Below, piece after piece: positions 1 through 6,764 of a DNA stretch of 64,000 nucleotides; positions within the stretch are counted from its first letter, which is position 1, and every line of letters starts with the position of its first letter. Under the pieces are notes generated by a model. The model was not told the origin of the DNA. It saw only the letters and a program-made list of their open reading frames with translations, and made no database searches. A program made the position numbers and the translations under genes. This DNA is from an uncultured Myxococcales bacterium (GTDB taxonomy: Bacteria; Myxococcota_A; UBA9042; DTJE01), in the NCBI GenBank assembly GCA_903936705.1, contig CAIZWN010000068.1, positions 124,001-188,000 on the forward strand. Direction: 5' to 3'.

Positions 1-1017
1 CACCGGCATTCCCACACGCAAGGCCCCGTCCGGGTTGTCCAAAGCCGCCTCGACAGCATAGACCAGTCGATCGCGATCGCTGCGTGTCTGGATGGTTCTG
101 GGTGTGAATTCGGCCTCGGGTGAAACACGGCGGACGTGCCCCGTGAAGACCCGGTCCGGCCATGCATCGGCAACCACCTTGACCGCTTGCCCTGGGGCAA
201 CCTGCCCCAGGTCGGCGTTCGCCACGTAGAACGTGACTTTCGCGTCCCTGGCGTCGGTGATCTCGTAGAGCGTTGCGCCGGGCATTACCACCTCGCCGGG
301 CTCCCTGGCCCGTACGGTCACCGTCCCGCTAACGGGTGCGACGATCCGGCATTCGGCCTGGAGCACCTTGGTTCGAGCCAGGGTTGCTTCGGCTGCGGCA
401 ACCTGGCCTTCGGCCACGCGCACCTGTTCGCCGGCCGCGGTGGCTTGCAAACTGGCGGCCTTGGCCTGTTCGCCAGCGGCGTCGGCCATTTCGACGGCGG
501 CGGCCTTTCGTCGCGACAAATCCTCGGTAGCGGTGTCCAGGTTCTCGCGCTGGGCCGCTGCCATGACGCCGTCTGGCTCAAGGCGTGCCGCCCTGGCTGA
601 TTGCCGCCGGGCGTTCGTCGCCTGGGCTTCCACGGAACCTACGCTTGTCTTCTGGCTGCGGGCCTGCCGTTGTGCCGCCCTGCCCGAGAACGCCACTGCC
701 TCGGCCTGGGTCCTTGCGACCAAGGTCTGGGCTCGCGCGGCATCCAGGCGCGCCTGGGTTTCGGCCACCAGAGAGTCCGGTTCGGAACAATCCAGGGTTG
801 CCAGCAGTTGACCGCTAGTGACCATATCGCCTTCGCGGACCAGCATCGTTGAGATCCTGGCACCCAGGCGGGCCGACGCCTGGACGCGAGTTCCTTCGAC
901 TATCCCGGACGAGCCGGGAGGTCCCTTCTGCCGTTCGCCCTGACGCGTGACCTTCACGGCCAGCAGTGTCGCCAGGGCCACGGTCAGCACGACCAGGACG
1001 ATGATGAAGCGTTTCAT
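1..1017 (-). CDS. HlyD-family membrane fusion protein (YbhG-like), 3' end outside window
   Basis: Periplasmic adaptor subunit of an efflux transporter, joining an inner-membrane pump to an outer-membrane channel. The first 339 residues are visible and the gene runs off the left edge. An N-terminal membrane anchor (about residues 4-18) is followed by a biotinyl/lipoyl-like half (GARISTMLVREGDMVTSGQL), a long Ala/Gln/Glu-rich helical hairpin, the returning half (IVAPVSGTVTVRAREPGEVV) and a beta-barrel segment containing AEFTPRTIQTRSDRDRLVY. The last stretch closely resembles E. coli YbhG as I remember it. The ATG overlaps the stop of the upstream tetR by one base (TGATG), so translation is probably coupled. 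By analogy with cecR-ybhGFSR, ABC-2 transporter genes probably follow beyond the edge; that is inference. Confidence 0.9.
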   Translation of the reverse strand, partial: MKRFIIVLVVLTVALATLLAVKVTRQGERQKGPPGSSGIVEGTRVQASARLGARISTMLVREGDMVTSGQLLATLDCSEPDSLVAETQARLDAARAQTLVARTQAEAVAFSGRAAQRQARSQKTSVGSVEAQATNARRQSARAARLEPDGVMAAAQRENLDTATEDLSRRKAAAVEMADAAGEQAKAASLQATAAGEQVRVAEGQVAAAEATLARTKVLQAECRIVAPVSGTVTVRAREPGEVVMPGATLYEITDARDAKVTFYVANADLGQVAPGQAVKVVADAWPDRVFTGHVRRVSPEAEFTPRTIQTRSDRDRLVYAVEAALDNPDGALRVGMPV

Positions 1018-1682
1018 CAGGCAGTCTCCTCTTCCGGCGACTGGGCCGGTGTTGATGGCCCTTTCAGGATGCCGTGCAGGAAGATATCTGCCGCCGTAGC
1101 GGCAATGAGATTGATGACCTCGGGCGACCTAGGGCCGACGATCTGGGAGGCCACCGGGTAGGCCAGTTGGTAGAACATCAGCGGACCCATCATGACGACA
1201 AGCGATGCTCGGAGGTCAACGTCCCGCAGCATCCCACGGTCCTTGGCGTGCTGCAGAACAGCAAGAGCAGCCGACTGGTTCAGGCGCACAGGCTCCAGCA
1301 GATCGGCCACGACGGGGCTGTCCTCTCGCAGCAGTTCGGCGAAAATCAGCCGGAAGAAATGGCTGTTGGAATCAAGTTGATGGGCCATTTTCATGATGAA
1401 TTCACGCAGGCGTTGGGGTGACGGAGCCCCACCGGAATCCATGGAAATAATCAGTTCACGGATGGCTTCGATGTGCGGCCGGACAACCTCGCGCAGCAGG
1501 CCTTCCTTCGAACCGAAGTAGTACTTGATCAGTGAAAGGTTGCATCCCGCCTTGGCTGCTATGGCGCGGGTACTGGTTCCGCGGAAGCCGTGGGCGGTGA
1601 ATAGATCTCGGCTGGCGTCCAACAGACGCGACCGGGTGTCATCGTCCCTGCGTGGTGTCGTTTTTGGGCTTCTAGATGTCAT
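1017..1682 (-). CDS. TetR-family repressor of the adjacent efflux operon
   Basis: Transcription factor of 221 aa with a typical N-terminal helix-turn-helix (about residues 15-60; GTSTRAIAAKAGCNLSLIKYYFGSKEGLL) and a helical ligand-binding C-terminus. It is the first gene of the tetR-hlyD operon, an order like cecR-ybhG. I chose the ATG at 1682. The reading frame could extend to a TTG at 1718, but that codon lies inside the predicted -35 box and operator, so it is unlikely to be translated. A palindrome at 1715-1730 overlaps the promoter, implying autoregulation, and the same 12-bp core occurs before the TolC-like gene at 24886. The effector is unknown. Confidence 0.9.
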   Translation of the reverse strand: MTSRSPKTTPRRDDDTRSRLLDASRDLFTAHGFRGTSTRAIAAKAGCNLSLIKYYFGSKEGLLREVVRPHIEAIRELIISMDSGGAPSPQRLREFIMKMAHQLDSNSHFFRLIFAELLREDSPVVADLLEPVRLNQSAALAVLQHAKDRGMLRDVDLRASLVVMMGPLMFYQLAYPVASQIVGPRSPEVINLIAATAADIFLHGILKGPSTPAQSPEEETA

Positions 1683-1688
1683 CGCCGG

Positions 1689-1718
1689 ATGATTCCACTT
1701 TCTGTCGGTGGTTGTCAA
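1689..1718 (-). promoter_or_regulatory. Predicted promoter of tetR-hlyD
   Basis: On the minus strand a perfect -35 TTGACA (1718-1713) is followed after 18 bp by AATCAT (1694-1689, 4 of 6 matches to TATAAT). Transcription would begin close to the ATG at 1682, so the tetR message may have little or no leader. The -35 box overlaps the inverted repeat at 1715-1730. Confidence 0.45.
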
Positions 1719-1730
1719 TCAAACGATTGA
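1715..1730. promoter_or_regulatory. Candidate TetR operator, copy 1
   Basis: Perfect inverted repeat TCAATC-AAAC-GATTGA. It covers the -35 box of the tetR promoter. Its core AATCAAACGATT (1717-1728) recurs on the opposite strand at 24791-24802 before the TolC-like gene. Operator function is inferred from position and repetition. Confidence 0.6.
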
Positions 1731-1771
1731 TTACTTGCGGCGGATGGTGCTGTCTGGAACAAATCCCAGTC

Positions 1772-1799
1772 TTGCCCTGTCCTGCGGTCTCCGTACAAT
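1772..1799 (+). promoter_or_regulatory. Predicted sigma70-type promoter of the CFI-box gene
   Basis: TTGCCC (1772-1777), 16-bp spacer, TACAAT (1794-1799, 5 of 6). It lies about 40 bp before the ATG at 1842. Confidence 0.5.
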
Positions 1800-1841
1800 C
1801 GGGCGCACGGTCGGCAACTTCGGCCGAAGGAGGCAGGCAAC

Positions 1842-3005
1842 ATGTCGGAAGCGACCTCGGTGCTGGGAACGTTGGTGCAGGCAATGCTGGAGGGTATCCG
1901 GGACGGGCGTGTGGCCCGGGTCGTTCAGGGGAAGCTGATGCCAGACCTGCAGGCGGCCCTGGAAGAGGGGTTTGTAGACAGGTTCCTCGAGCGTCTGGGC
2001 GAGGATGCCGACGAGTTCGGAGAATTTCCAGATGAGGTCGTTCATTCGGTCGATGACGCGTTTTCCTGGGTTGCGGACGAGCGCCCCCAGTTCCGCGACC
2101 AGGCCTCAGAGGCCGTCGCGCTGATTGTTGGCGGCTTCATCGACAAGAAGCGCGACGAGATTCTCGAGGCAATGAGGCAGGCAGGCGAGGGGCCGGACGG
2201 CGATCGCGCAGGCAGGATGGCGAAGGTCGAAGCGGCCATGGCCGATTTGGCACTGGGGCGAAAGGCCTTGGACGATCTGCCGGCGCGGGCCGAGGCGGCC
2301 TCGCTGGACGCGATTCTCGAACCCGCGGTTGTCCTGTTTGAAAAGGCCCGTGACCTTCTGGAGGAGGTTGCGCTGGATGACGGAATACTCGGGGTGCCCG
2401 AGGGCGCGTTATCGGCAAGGGACCGTATCAGGGATGTCTGGATGGCCGAGGTCGAACTGTACCTGGCTGCGGTCGACAAGTTTGGTCGTCCGTTGGACAA
2501 GTCCGACGTCGTGACGTTTGAACAGCAACCATATCTTCTGGACGCAATCGTGGCGCTTCAGGAGGCCTTGACCTTGCGGATCGAGGCCGCGGATCTTTTG
2601 CGGTTGGCCCGCCTGCGCATGGCCAAGGGCGACATTGGAGAGGCGAGGGCGCTGGTTGTTCGGATCAGGGAAATGGATCCGGACCAGGGACTTCTTGACG
2701 AGGCGGCGTCGCTGGACGAACGCCTGTCGGCCTCGTCCCCATTGAGCAGTGACAAGCGTTGCTTCATAGCTACGGCCGCAGCCGGGGAACAAGCGCTTGA
2801 GGTCCAGACCCTTCGTGCCTGGCGCGACAAGGTGCTGGCAGGATCGCGCGCCGGACGGTCGGCCATCTCGGTCTACTATCGTTTTTCCCCCCCAATTGCC
2901 GGCATGATCAAGGATTCCCGGATTGCCAGGAAGACCGTCAGGTCGCTGGTCGTCGTGCCCATGGCGAGGCTGGCGAACATCTGGATGAATCGTCTGCCGC
3001 ATTGA
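1842..3005 (+). CDS. Uncharacterised helical protein with a C-terminal CFI-box domain
   Basis: A 387-aa protein without a signal peptide or obvious membrane segment. Residues 1-300 are strongly charged and helical (many Glu, Asp, Ala and Leu) and I do not recognise them. From residue 307 the sequence runs CFIATAAAGE, then LRAWRDKVL, SRAGR and YYRFSPPIAGMI. This matches the C-terminal module annotated as CFI-box-CTERM, which sits at the ends of many otherwise unrelated bacterial proteins and has no established function. An AGGAGG stands just upstream of the ATG, and a fair promoter precedes it. The gene is alone between the divergent tetR and the downstream kinase, which has its own promoter. 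Confidence 0.8.
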   Translation: MSEATSVLGTLVQAMLEGIRDGRVARVVQGKLMPDLQAALEEGFVDRFLERLGEDADEFGEFPDEVVHSVDDAFSWVADERPQFRDQASEAVALIVGGFIDKKRDEILEAMRQAGEGPDGDRAGRMAKVEAAMADLALGRKALDDLPARAEAASLDAILEPAVVLFEKARDLLEEVALDDGILGVPEGALSARDRIRDVWMAEVELYLAAVDKFGRPLDKSDVVTFEQQPYLLDAIVALQEALTLRIEAADLLRLARLRMAKGDIGEARALVVRIREMDPDQGLLDEAASLDERLSASSPLSSDKRCFIATAAAGEQALEVQTLRAWRDKVLAGSRAGRSAISVYYRFSPPIAGMIKDSRIARKTVRSLVVVPMARLANIWMNRLPH

Positions 3006-3041
3006 CTCATCCTCGTTGGCCTTGGTCCTTACGTCGCCAGC

Positions 3042-3071
3042 TTGGCGGGTGCGATCCGGCCCCCCTATACT
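3042..3071 (+). promoter_or_regulatory. Predicted promoter of the Ser/Thr kinase gene
   Basis: TTGGCG (3042-3047), 18-bp spacer, TATACT (3066-3071, 5 of 6). Transcription would start near 3078. This argues against translation from the upstream in-frame TTG at 3016 and supports the TTG at 3100. Confidence 0.5.
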
Positions 3072-3099
3072 GGCCGGGCGTTCGCACAGCAGGACAGCC

Positions 3100-4929
3100 T
3101 TGCCGTCCGGAACACAGTATTGTTTGCGCTGCCAGCGGACCTACGGGCCCGACCAGCCTTTCTGCCCCCTGGACGGTGTGCCGTTGCGGCCGATTCGCCA
3201 GGAGTTGCCAGGGGTAGGGACCATGGTGCATGGTCGCTATCTGGTGCGATCCCTGGTTGCCGATGGCGGTATGGGCACGGTTTTCAAGGCGGCTGACATA
3301 CGTGAAAGGCGCGAGGTCGCCCTGAAGATCCTGAAGCCCGCATTGGCGGCCAGGGAAACCGCGATCGGCCGGTTCTTTGTCGAGGCTCGTGCTGCTGGCC
3401 GTTTGCGCCATCCGAACGTTGTCGAGATGTTCGATTTCGGCGTGTCACGCGAAGGCTGGTTGTTTCTTGCGATGGAGTATCTGCCAGGAGAGACGCTGGC
3501 CGATCGGATAGGCCGTCAGGGTCGATTGTCGGTTGGCGAATCGGTGATGGGGGCAATGGGAATTGCCGAGGCCTTGATCCACGCGCACCAGCACGGGGTC
3601 ATCCACCGGGACCTGAAACCGGAGAACGTCGTGCTGGTCGACTGGGACCGCGAGGGAGCCTTCGTCAAGGTTCTGGATTTCGGAATAGCGGCAATAGCGG
3701 ATTCCCCCATTCGCGGCGCCCTTCATCGAGGCGAGGTGTTGGGCACCCCGGCATACATGAGTCCCGAGCAGGTTCGCGGCGACGTCGTTGATTCGCGCAG
3801 CGACCTGTATTCCCTCGGTGTGCTGCTGTTCGAGGCTCTGTCCGGAAGTCCCCCCTTCCCAGGGTTCTCGGCCGTTGAGGTCATGCGGCAGCACCTCGCC
3901 GAGGCGCCTCCACCCCTGCCGGCACTCGTGGTCCCCCCCGAGGCATGGCGGAGGCTGGAGGCCCTCGTGGCGGATCTTCTGGAAAAGGATGCGACAAGCA
4001 GGCCCGATTCGGCATCGGACGTGTTGGGGCGCCTGCGCGCTGTGCTGGACGTTCTTGCGCTGGACCGTGCCAGGGCGTTGGATTCCGGATTGCTGGGCGA
4101 GGTTCTTGCGCCGTTGCAGACTCTGGTGCCGTTCCACGAGCGTCCGACCATGGACTCGGTATCCCTGGGGCTTTCGGCGGACGCGTCGTTTCACGGCAGC
4201 CCGACGTTGCTGCTGTCCGATGGCGGTCTGATGATGGCATTGGATTCCCCGTCGGCTCCAGGGGTTCGGCTGCAGCTGGCCACCCTTGGCCCCCGTATCG
4301 AGGTTCCATGGACGCTGGCTCCTGTCATCCTGCCGGTTGATTGCGCGCCGATCCGTTTGATTGAACCCCAGGCGCAGAAATCGGTTGATGTCGAGATATC
4401 GCTGGTGCACATAGAACTGGATCTTGCCCCCGAGAGCGGTCGTGGAGCATCGCCCAGACAGTGGTTCATGCCCGAGATGGAGGCGTTCGAGTCAGCGGCC
4501 ATGGCCGCCGGCGGGTGTATCTGCTTCGACTCGGGTGACGAGGTTCGCCTGGTTTTCGGCCTGTACGATCAGGCCGACGAACCCTGGATTCCGGCCATGC
4601 AAGCGGCGGCGGACATCATCGCGCGGGCCAGGCGTTTTGCTGCCGGAACAGGCGTGCCGGTTTCCGTCCGAATAGGCGTCTGCACCGACACGGTCTCGCG
4701 TCGCACCGCCAATGTCGGCTCGCCCGATCACGCGCTTCGCGGTTCGGCGGTCGACCTGGCTGTTCGCCTGGCGCGCATGGCCTTGAAGGACCAGATCGTG
4801 CTGGACGAAAGAACCCGCGCGCAGACCCGTCGCGCCTGGCCATTCGAAGACCTGGGCCGGGTCAAGGTACGTGGCCGCGAGCATTTGACCCGCATCTTCG
4901 GTCTGACCGGTCTTCGACTGGCAGGGTAG
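3100..4929 (+). CDS. Ser/Thr protein kinase with N-terminal zinc ribbon and C-terminal cyclase-like domain
   Basis: A 609-aa soluble signalling protein. Residues 6-30 form a short zinc-ribbon-like motif (YCLRC...FCPLDG). The kinase domain spans about 44-320 with all key residues: glycine loop VADGGMGTVFKA, Lys76, His169-Arg170-Asp171 followed by LKPEN, Asp193-Phe-Gly, and GTPAYMSPEQ. From about residue 430 the fold resembles a class III nucleotide cyclase (VRIGVCTDTVSRRTANVG, then GSAVDLAVRLARMAL, ending FEDLGRVKVRGREHLTRIFGL). The first metal-binding segment is degenerate (LVHIELDLAP), so cyclase activity is doubtful and a sensing or scaffolding role is more likely. The TTG at 3100 was chosen because AGGA lies just upstream and the promoter ends at 3071. 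Confidence 0.88.
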   Translation: MPSGTQYCLRCQRTYGPDQPFCPLDGVPLRPIRQELPGVGTMVHGRYLVRSLVADGGMGTVFKAADIRERREVALKILKPALAARETAIGRFFVEARAAGRLRHPNVVEMFDFGVSREGWLFLAMEYLPGETLADRIGRQGRLSVGESVMGAMGIAEALIHAHQHGVIHRDLKPENVVLVDWDREGAFVKVLDFGIAAIADSPIRGALHRGEVLGTPAYMSPEQVRGDVVDSRSDLYSLGVLLFEALSGSPPFPGFSAVEVMRQHLAEAPPPLPALVVPPEAWRRLEALVADLLEKDATSRPDSASDVLGRLRAVLDVLALDRARALDSGLLGEVLAPLQTLVPFHERPTMDSVSLGLSADASFHGSPTLLLSDGGLMMALDSPSAPGVRLQLATLGPRIEVPWTLAPVILPVDCAPIRLIEPQAQKSVDVEISLVHIELDLAPESGRGASPRQWFMPEMEAFESAAMAAGGCICFDSGDEVRLVFGLYDQADEPWIPAMQAAADIIARARRFAAGTGVPVSVRIGVCTDTVSRRTANVGSPDHALRGSAVDLAVRLARMALKDQIVLDERTRAQTRRAWPFEDLGRVKVRGREHLTRIFGLTGLRLAG

Positions 4930-4964
4930 GGCGCGTCGGGAAGTCTTGACCAGCACGACAATCG

Positions 4965-5699
4965 TCAGGAAGCCAGCCGCATCGGACGGTTGCAGTGGGG
5001 GCATGGCACTCGTCCCATGGCCGTCTGGCGCGTGCGTGGCAGGCGAACACCGCAGGTGTCGCAAATCAGGAACATCTTTACGTACGACGAGCGCCGATCT
5101 CCGTCGTCGCGACCGGAAGGACCCCGAAACTGCGGCGTGGTCGCGGGAGCGGGGTCTCCGTGCGGGAACGTTGGGCCGTCATCGTACCCCGGGGGCGGCG
5201 CATTCACGTAGCCGGCAGGCGGACCGTTCTCCAGCGCCGCCTCGGCCGGGGTCGGTGCGGCGCTGGTCATAGGTCCTGTTGCAGCAGCGACTGCGCCGGC
5301 AACGAAGGGTGGTTCGGCAGGTAAATCCATTCCCAGGGCTACCAGAACGGCTCGCCGGATGGCTCGGATCGCCCGCAACGCATCACCAGAGGATCCCTGC
5401 GCGGGGTTTCCCTTGCCTGGAGTGCCGTGCGCCGCCAGTGCCTCGACTGCCGCCGCGACCTCGGACAGCCCCTCGCACTTGCGGATTTCCTGGTACACGC
5501 GAGCCAGGTCCCACATCGGGTTGGCCTTTACGGCCATCGCCTCGCACAACCCTCGCAGGAATTTTTCGGCCGCCTGGGCCGAATGATACTGGGCCATCGA
5601 TGACCCGCCAGGTCGCCTGGCAAGGGTCGCAGCATCCACAAGATCCTCGTCGGCCTCGGCAAGCCAAGCCGCCACATCAGCATCATCAAGCGTCTTCAT
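4965..5699 (-). CDS. HEPN-like domain protein with C-terminal zinc ribbon
   Basis: A 244-aa protein. The N-terminal 120 residues look like a HEPN helical domain: an Asp/Glu-rich first helix (WLAEADEDLVDAATLARRP), then YHSAQAAEKFLRGLC and a WDLARVYQEI helix similar to the 'HDL..L' helix of the family. I see no convincing R-x4-6-H nuclease motif, so RNase activity is uncertain. A Pro/Gly-rich linker (about 125-205) leads to a four-cysteine zinc ribbon (CDTCG...CPHCN) at the C-terminus. No partner MNT-type nucleotidyltransferase is adjacent, so it does not look like a classical toxin-antitoxin pair. It converges with the kinase gene. Function is unknown. Confidence 0.7.
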   Translation of the reverse strand: MKTLDDADVAAWLAEADEDLVDAATLARRPGGSSMAQYHSAQAAEKFLRGLCEAMAVKANPMWDLARVYQEIRKCEGLSEVAAAVEALAAHGTPGKGNPAQGSSGDALRAIRAIRRAVLVALGMDLPAEPPFVAGAVAAATGPMTSAAPTPAEAALENGPPAGYVNAPPPGYDDGPTFPHGDPAPATTPQFRGPSGRDDGDRRSSYVKMFLICDTCGVRLPRTRQTAMGRVPCPHCNRPMRLAS

Positions 5700-5767
5700 T
5701 TCTCCAGGAACTCCACCGTCAGCCGGCCGGATTGTACGCTAAATCGTGGCAGGCCGCGAAGCGCCTA

Positions 5768-6598
5768 CTAAGTCGGGGGATTGTTCGGGTCTCCCAGGCA
5801 GCGCTCGAACGTCGTCGGGAAGGGTGGCACGGTGCCGTCAGGGTTCACTATCACGCAGGCGATGGGCAGTGTGCGGGTCAGACCATCACAGCCATTTTCC
5901 TGGACCGTGATCATGTCGGAGCCCAGCACCTGGAGGCAGTCCATGGGCTGGCACGAACGCCCCCCGAATCCCATCGTGGAGTGGTAGGAGTTGAAGTTAT
6001 TGCCATCCAGCGTGAAGGTCACAAAGTCGTTGTGGTGGTTGCCACCCCAACTGTAGGCTGCGCCATCGACCTTGGCCACGACGTCGTCGAACGACGTCCA
6101 GAAGCCGTCGGTCACGTAGGTGCATCCCTTCATCCCCTCGCATTTTTCGGGAGATGCCTGCACGTAGAAGCACCCCTCGGTCGCGCCGTACTTGAAGGTG
6201 CATACGTGATCGGTTTGCGGCATGTCCTGCGTGGTGGCAGGGTCCCCCTCGAACATCGGTGCGAACGGGACCGTCATGATCTGCGGGGCCCGGAGGTCAA
6301 ACCCGCACGGCGAGGTAATCGGCGTCACGTCGACTGGAACATCCATCTGGATATCGATTGGCAGGTCCGCGGGGACATCAGGCGCTATCGTGTCAACGGG
6401 CAGGTCCGAAAGTAGATCGGTTGGCAAATCGGCCGGAACTTCGGCCGGCACGTCAACAGAATTCGGGTCAACGCCCGGATCGCCCGCTTCGGCCGGAACG
6501 TCCGGAGTAAAAAGATCCCGCGCGTCCCCCCCGCCGGAGGAATCGCACGACACCACGGTCAAAAAAGCGACCATCAGGATACCCAGGCATCCACGCAT
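5768..6598 (-). CDS. Lipoprotein with Asp/Pro-rich linker, unknown function
   Basis: A 276-aa secreted lipoprotein. The signal peptide MRGCLGILMVAFLTVVSC ends at lipidated Cys18. Residues 33-91 are a low-complexity linker built from DVPA/DLPT-type units, followed by a compact Cys-containing domain (CGFDLRAPQIMTVPF..., HVCTFKYGATEGCFYVQ...) that I do not recognise. The frame extends upstream to a GTG at 6616, but the ATG at 6598 has AGGAGG seven bases before it and gives a clean signal peptide. It is divergent from the dikinase-like lipoprotein gene at 6765. The linker type is shared with several other lipoproteins in this window. Confidence 0.75.
   Translation of the reverse strand: MRGCLGILMVAFLTVVSCDSSGGGDARDLFTPDVPAEAGDPGVDPNSVDVPAEVPADLPTDLLSDLPVDTIAPDVPADLPIDIQMDVPVDVTPITSPCGFDLRAPQIMTVPFAPMFEGDPATTQDMPQTDHVCTFKYGATEGCFYVQASPEKCEGMKGCTYVTDGFWTSFDDVVAKVDGAAYSWGGNHHNDFVTFTLDGNNFNSYHSTMGFGGRSCQPMDCLQVLGSDMITVQENGCDGLTRTLPIACVIVNPDGTVPPFPTTFERCLGDPNNPPT
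6326..6502 (-). repeat. Coding low-complexity repeat (DVPA/DLPT units)
   Basis: Imperfect 12-bp units encode four-residue D-x-P-x repeats between the lipobox and the folded domain of the lipoprotein at 5768-6598. It is probably a flexible spacer. Confidence 0.6.
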
Positions 6599-6694
6599 CG
6601 AAAGCCTCCTGTCCACGCGTCACGCCGGTGATTGTACCGTTTTTTCTGCGGACGTTGTGGTTTCTGTTGCGGTGCCGGGTGGATCATGGAACGG

Positions 6695-6723
6695 GACACA
6701 TGGGTTCAGCGATCCCGTATGAT
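6695..6723 (+). promoter_or_regulatory. Possible promoter of the dikinase-like gene
   Basis: TATGAT (6718-6723, 5 of 6) lies 42 bp before the ATG at 6765. The best -35 at 17-bp spacing (GACACA) is weak. Confidence 0.3.
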
Positions 6724-6764
6724 TCGTTCTGCCAGCCGAGCCGAACTTTGGGGAGGGAACATTC

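Noticed and set aside
3016-3099. N-terminal extension of the Ser/Thr kinase to a TTG at 3016
   Set aside because: The predicted promoter (3042-3071) lies inside this stretch, and it has no ribosome site.
3445-4410. 321-codon antisense open frame opposite the kinase gene
   Set aside because: A shadow of a clear kinase gene, without domains of its own.
4965-5699. HEPN/MNT toxin-antitoxin pair
   Set aside because: No nucleotidyltransferase gene is adjacent and no R-x4-6-H motif is obvious.
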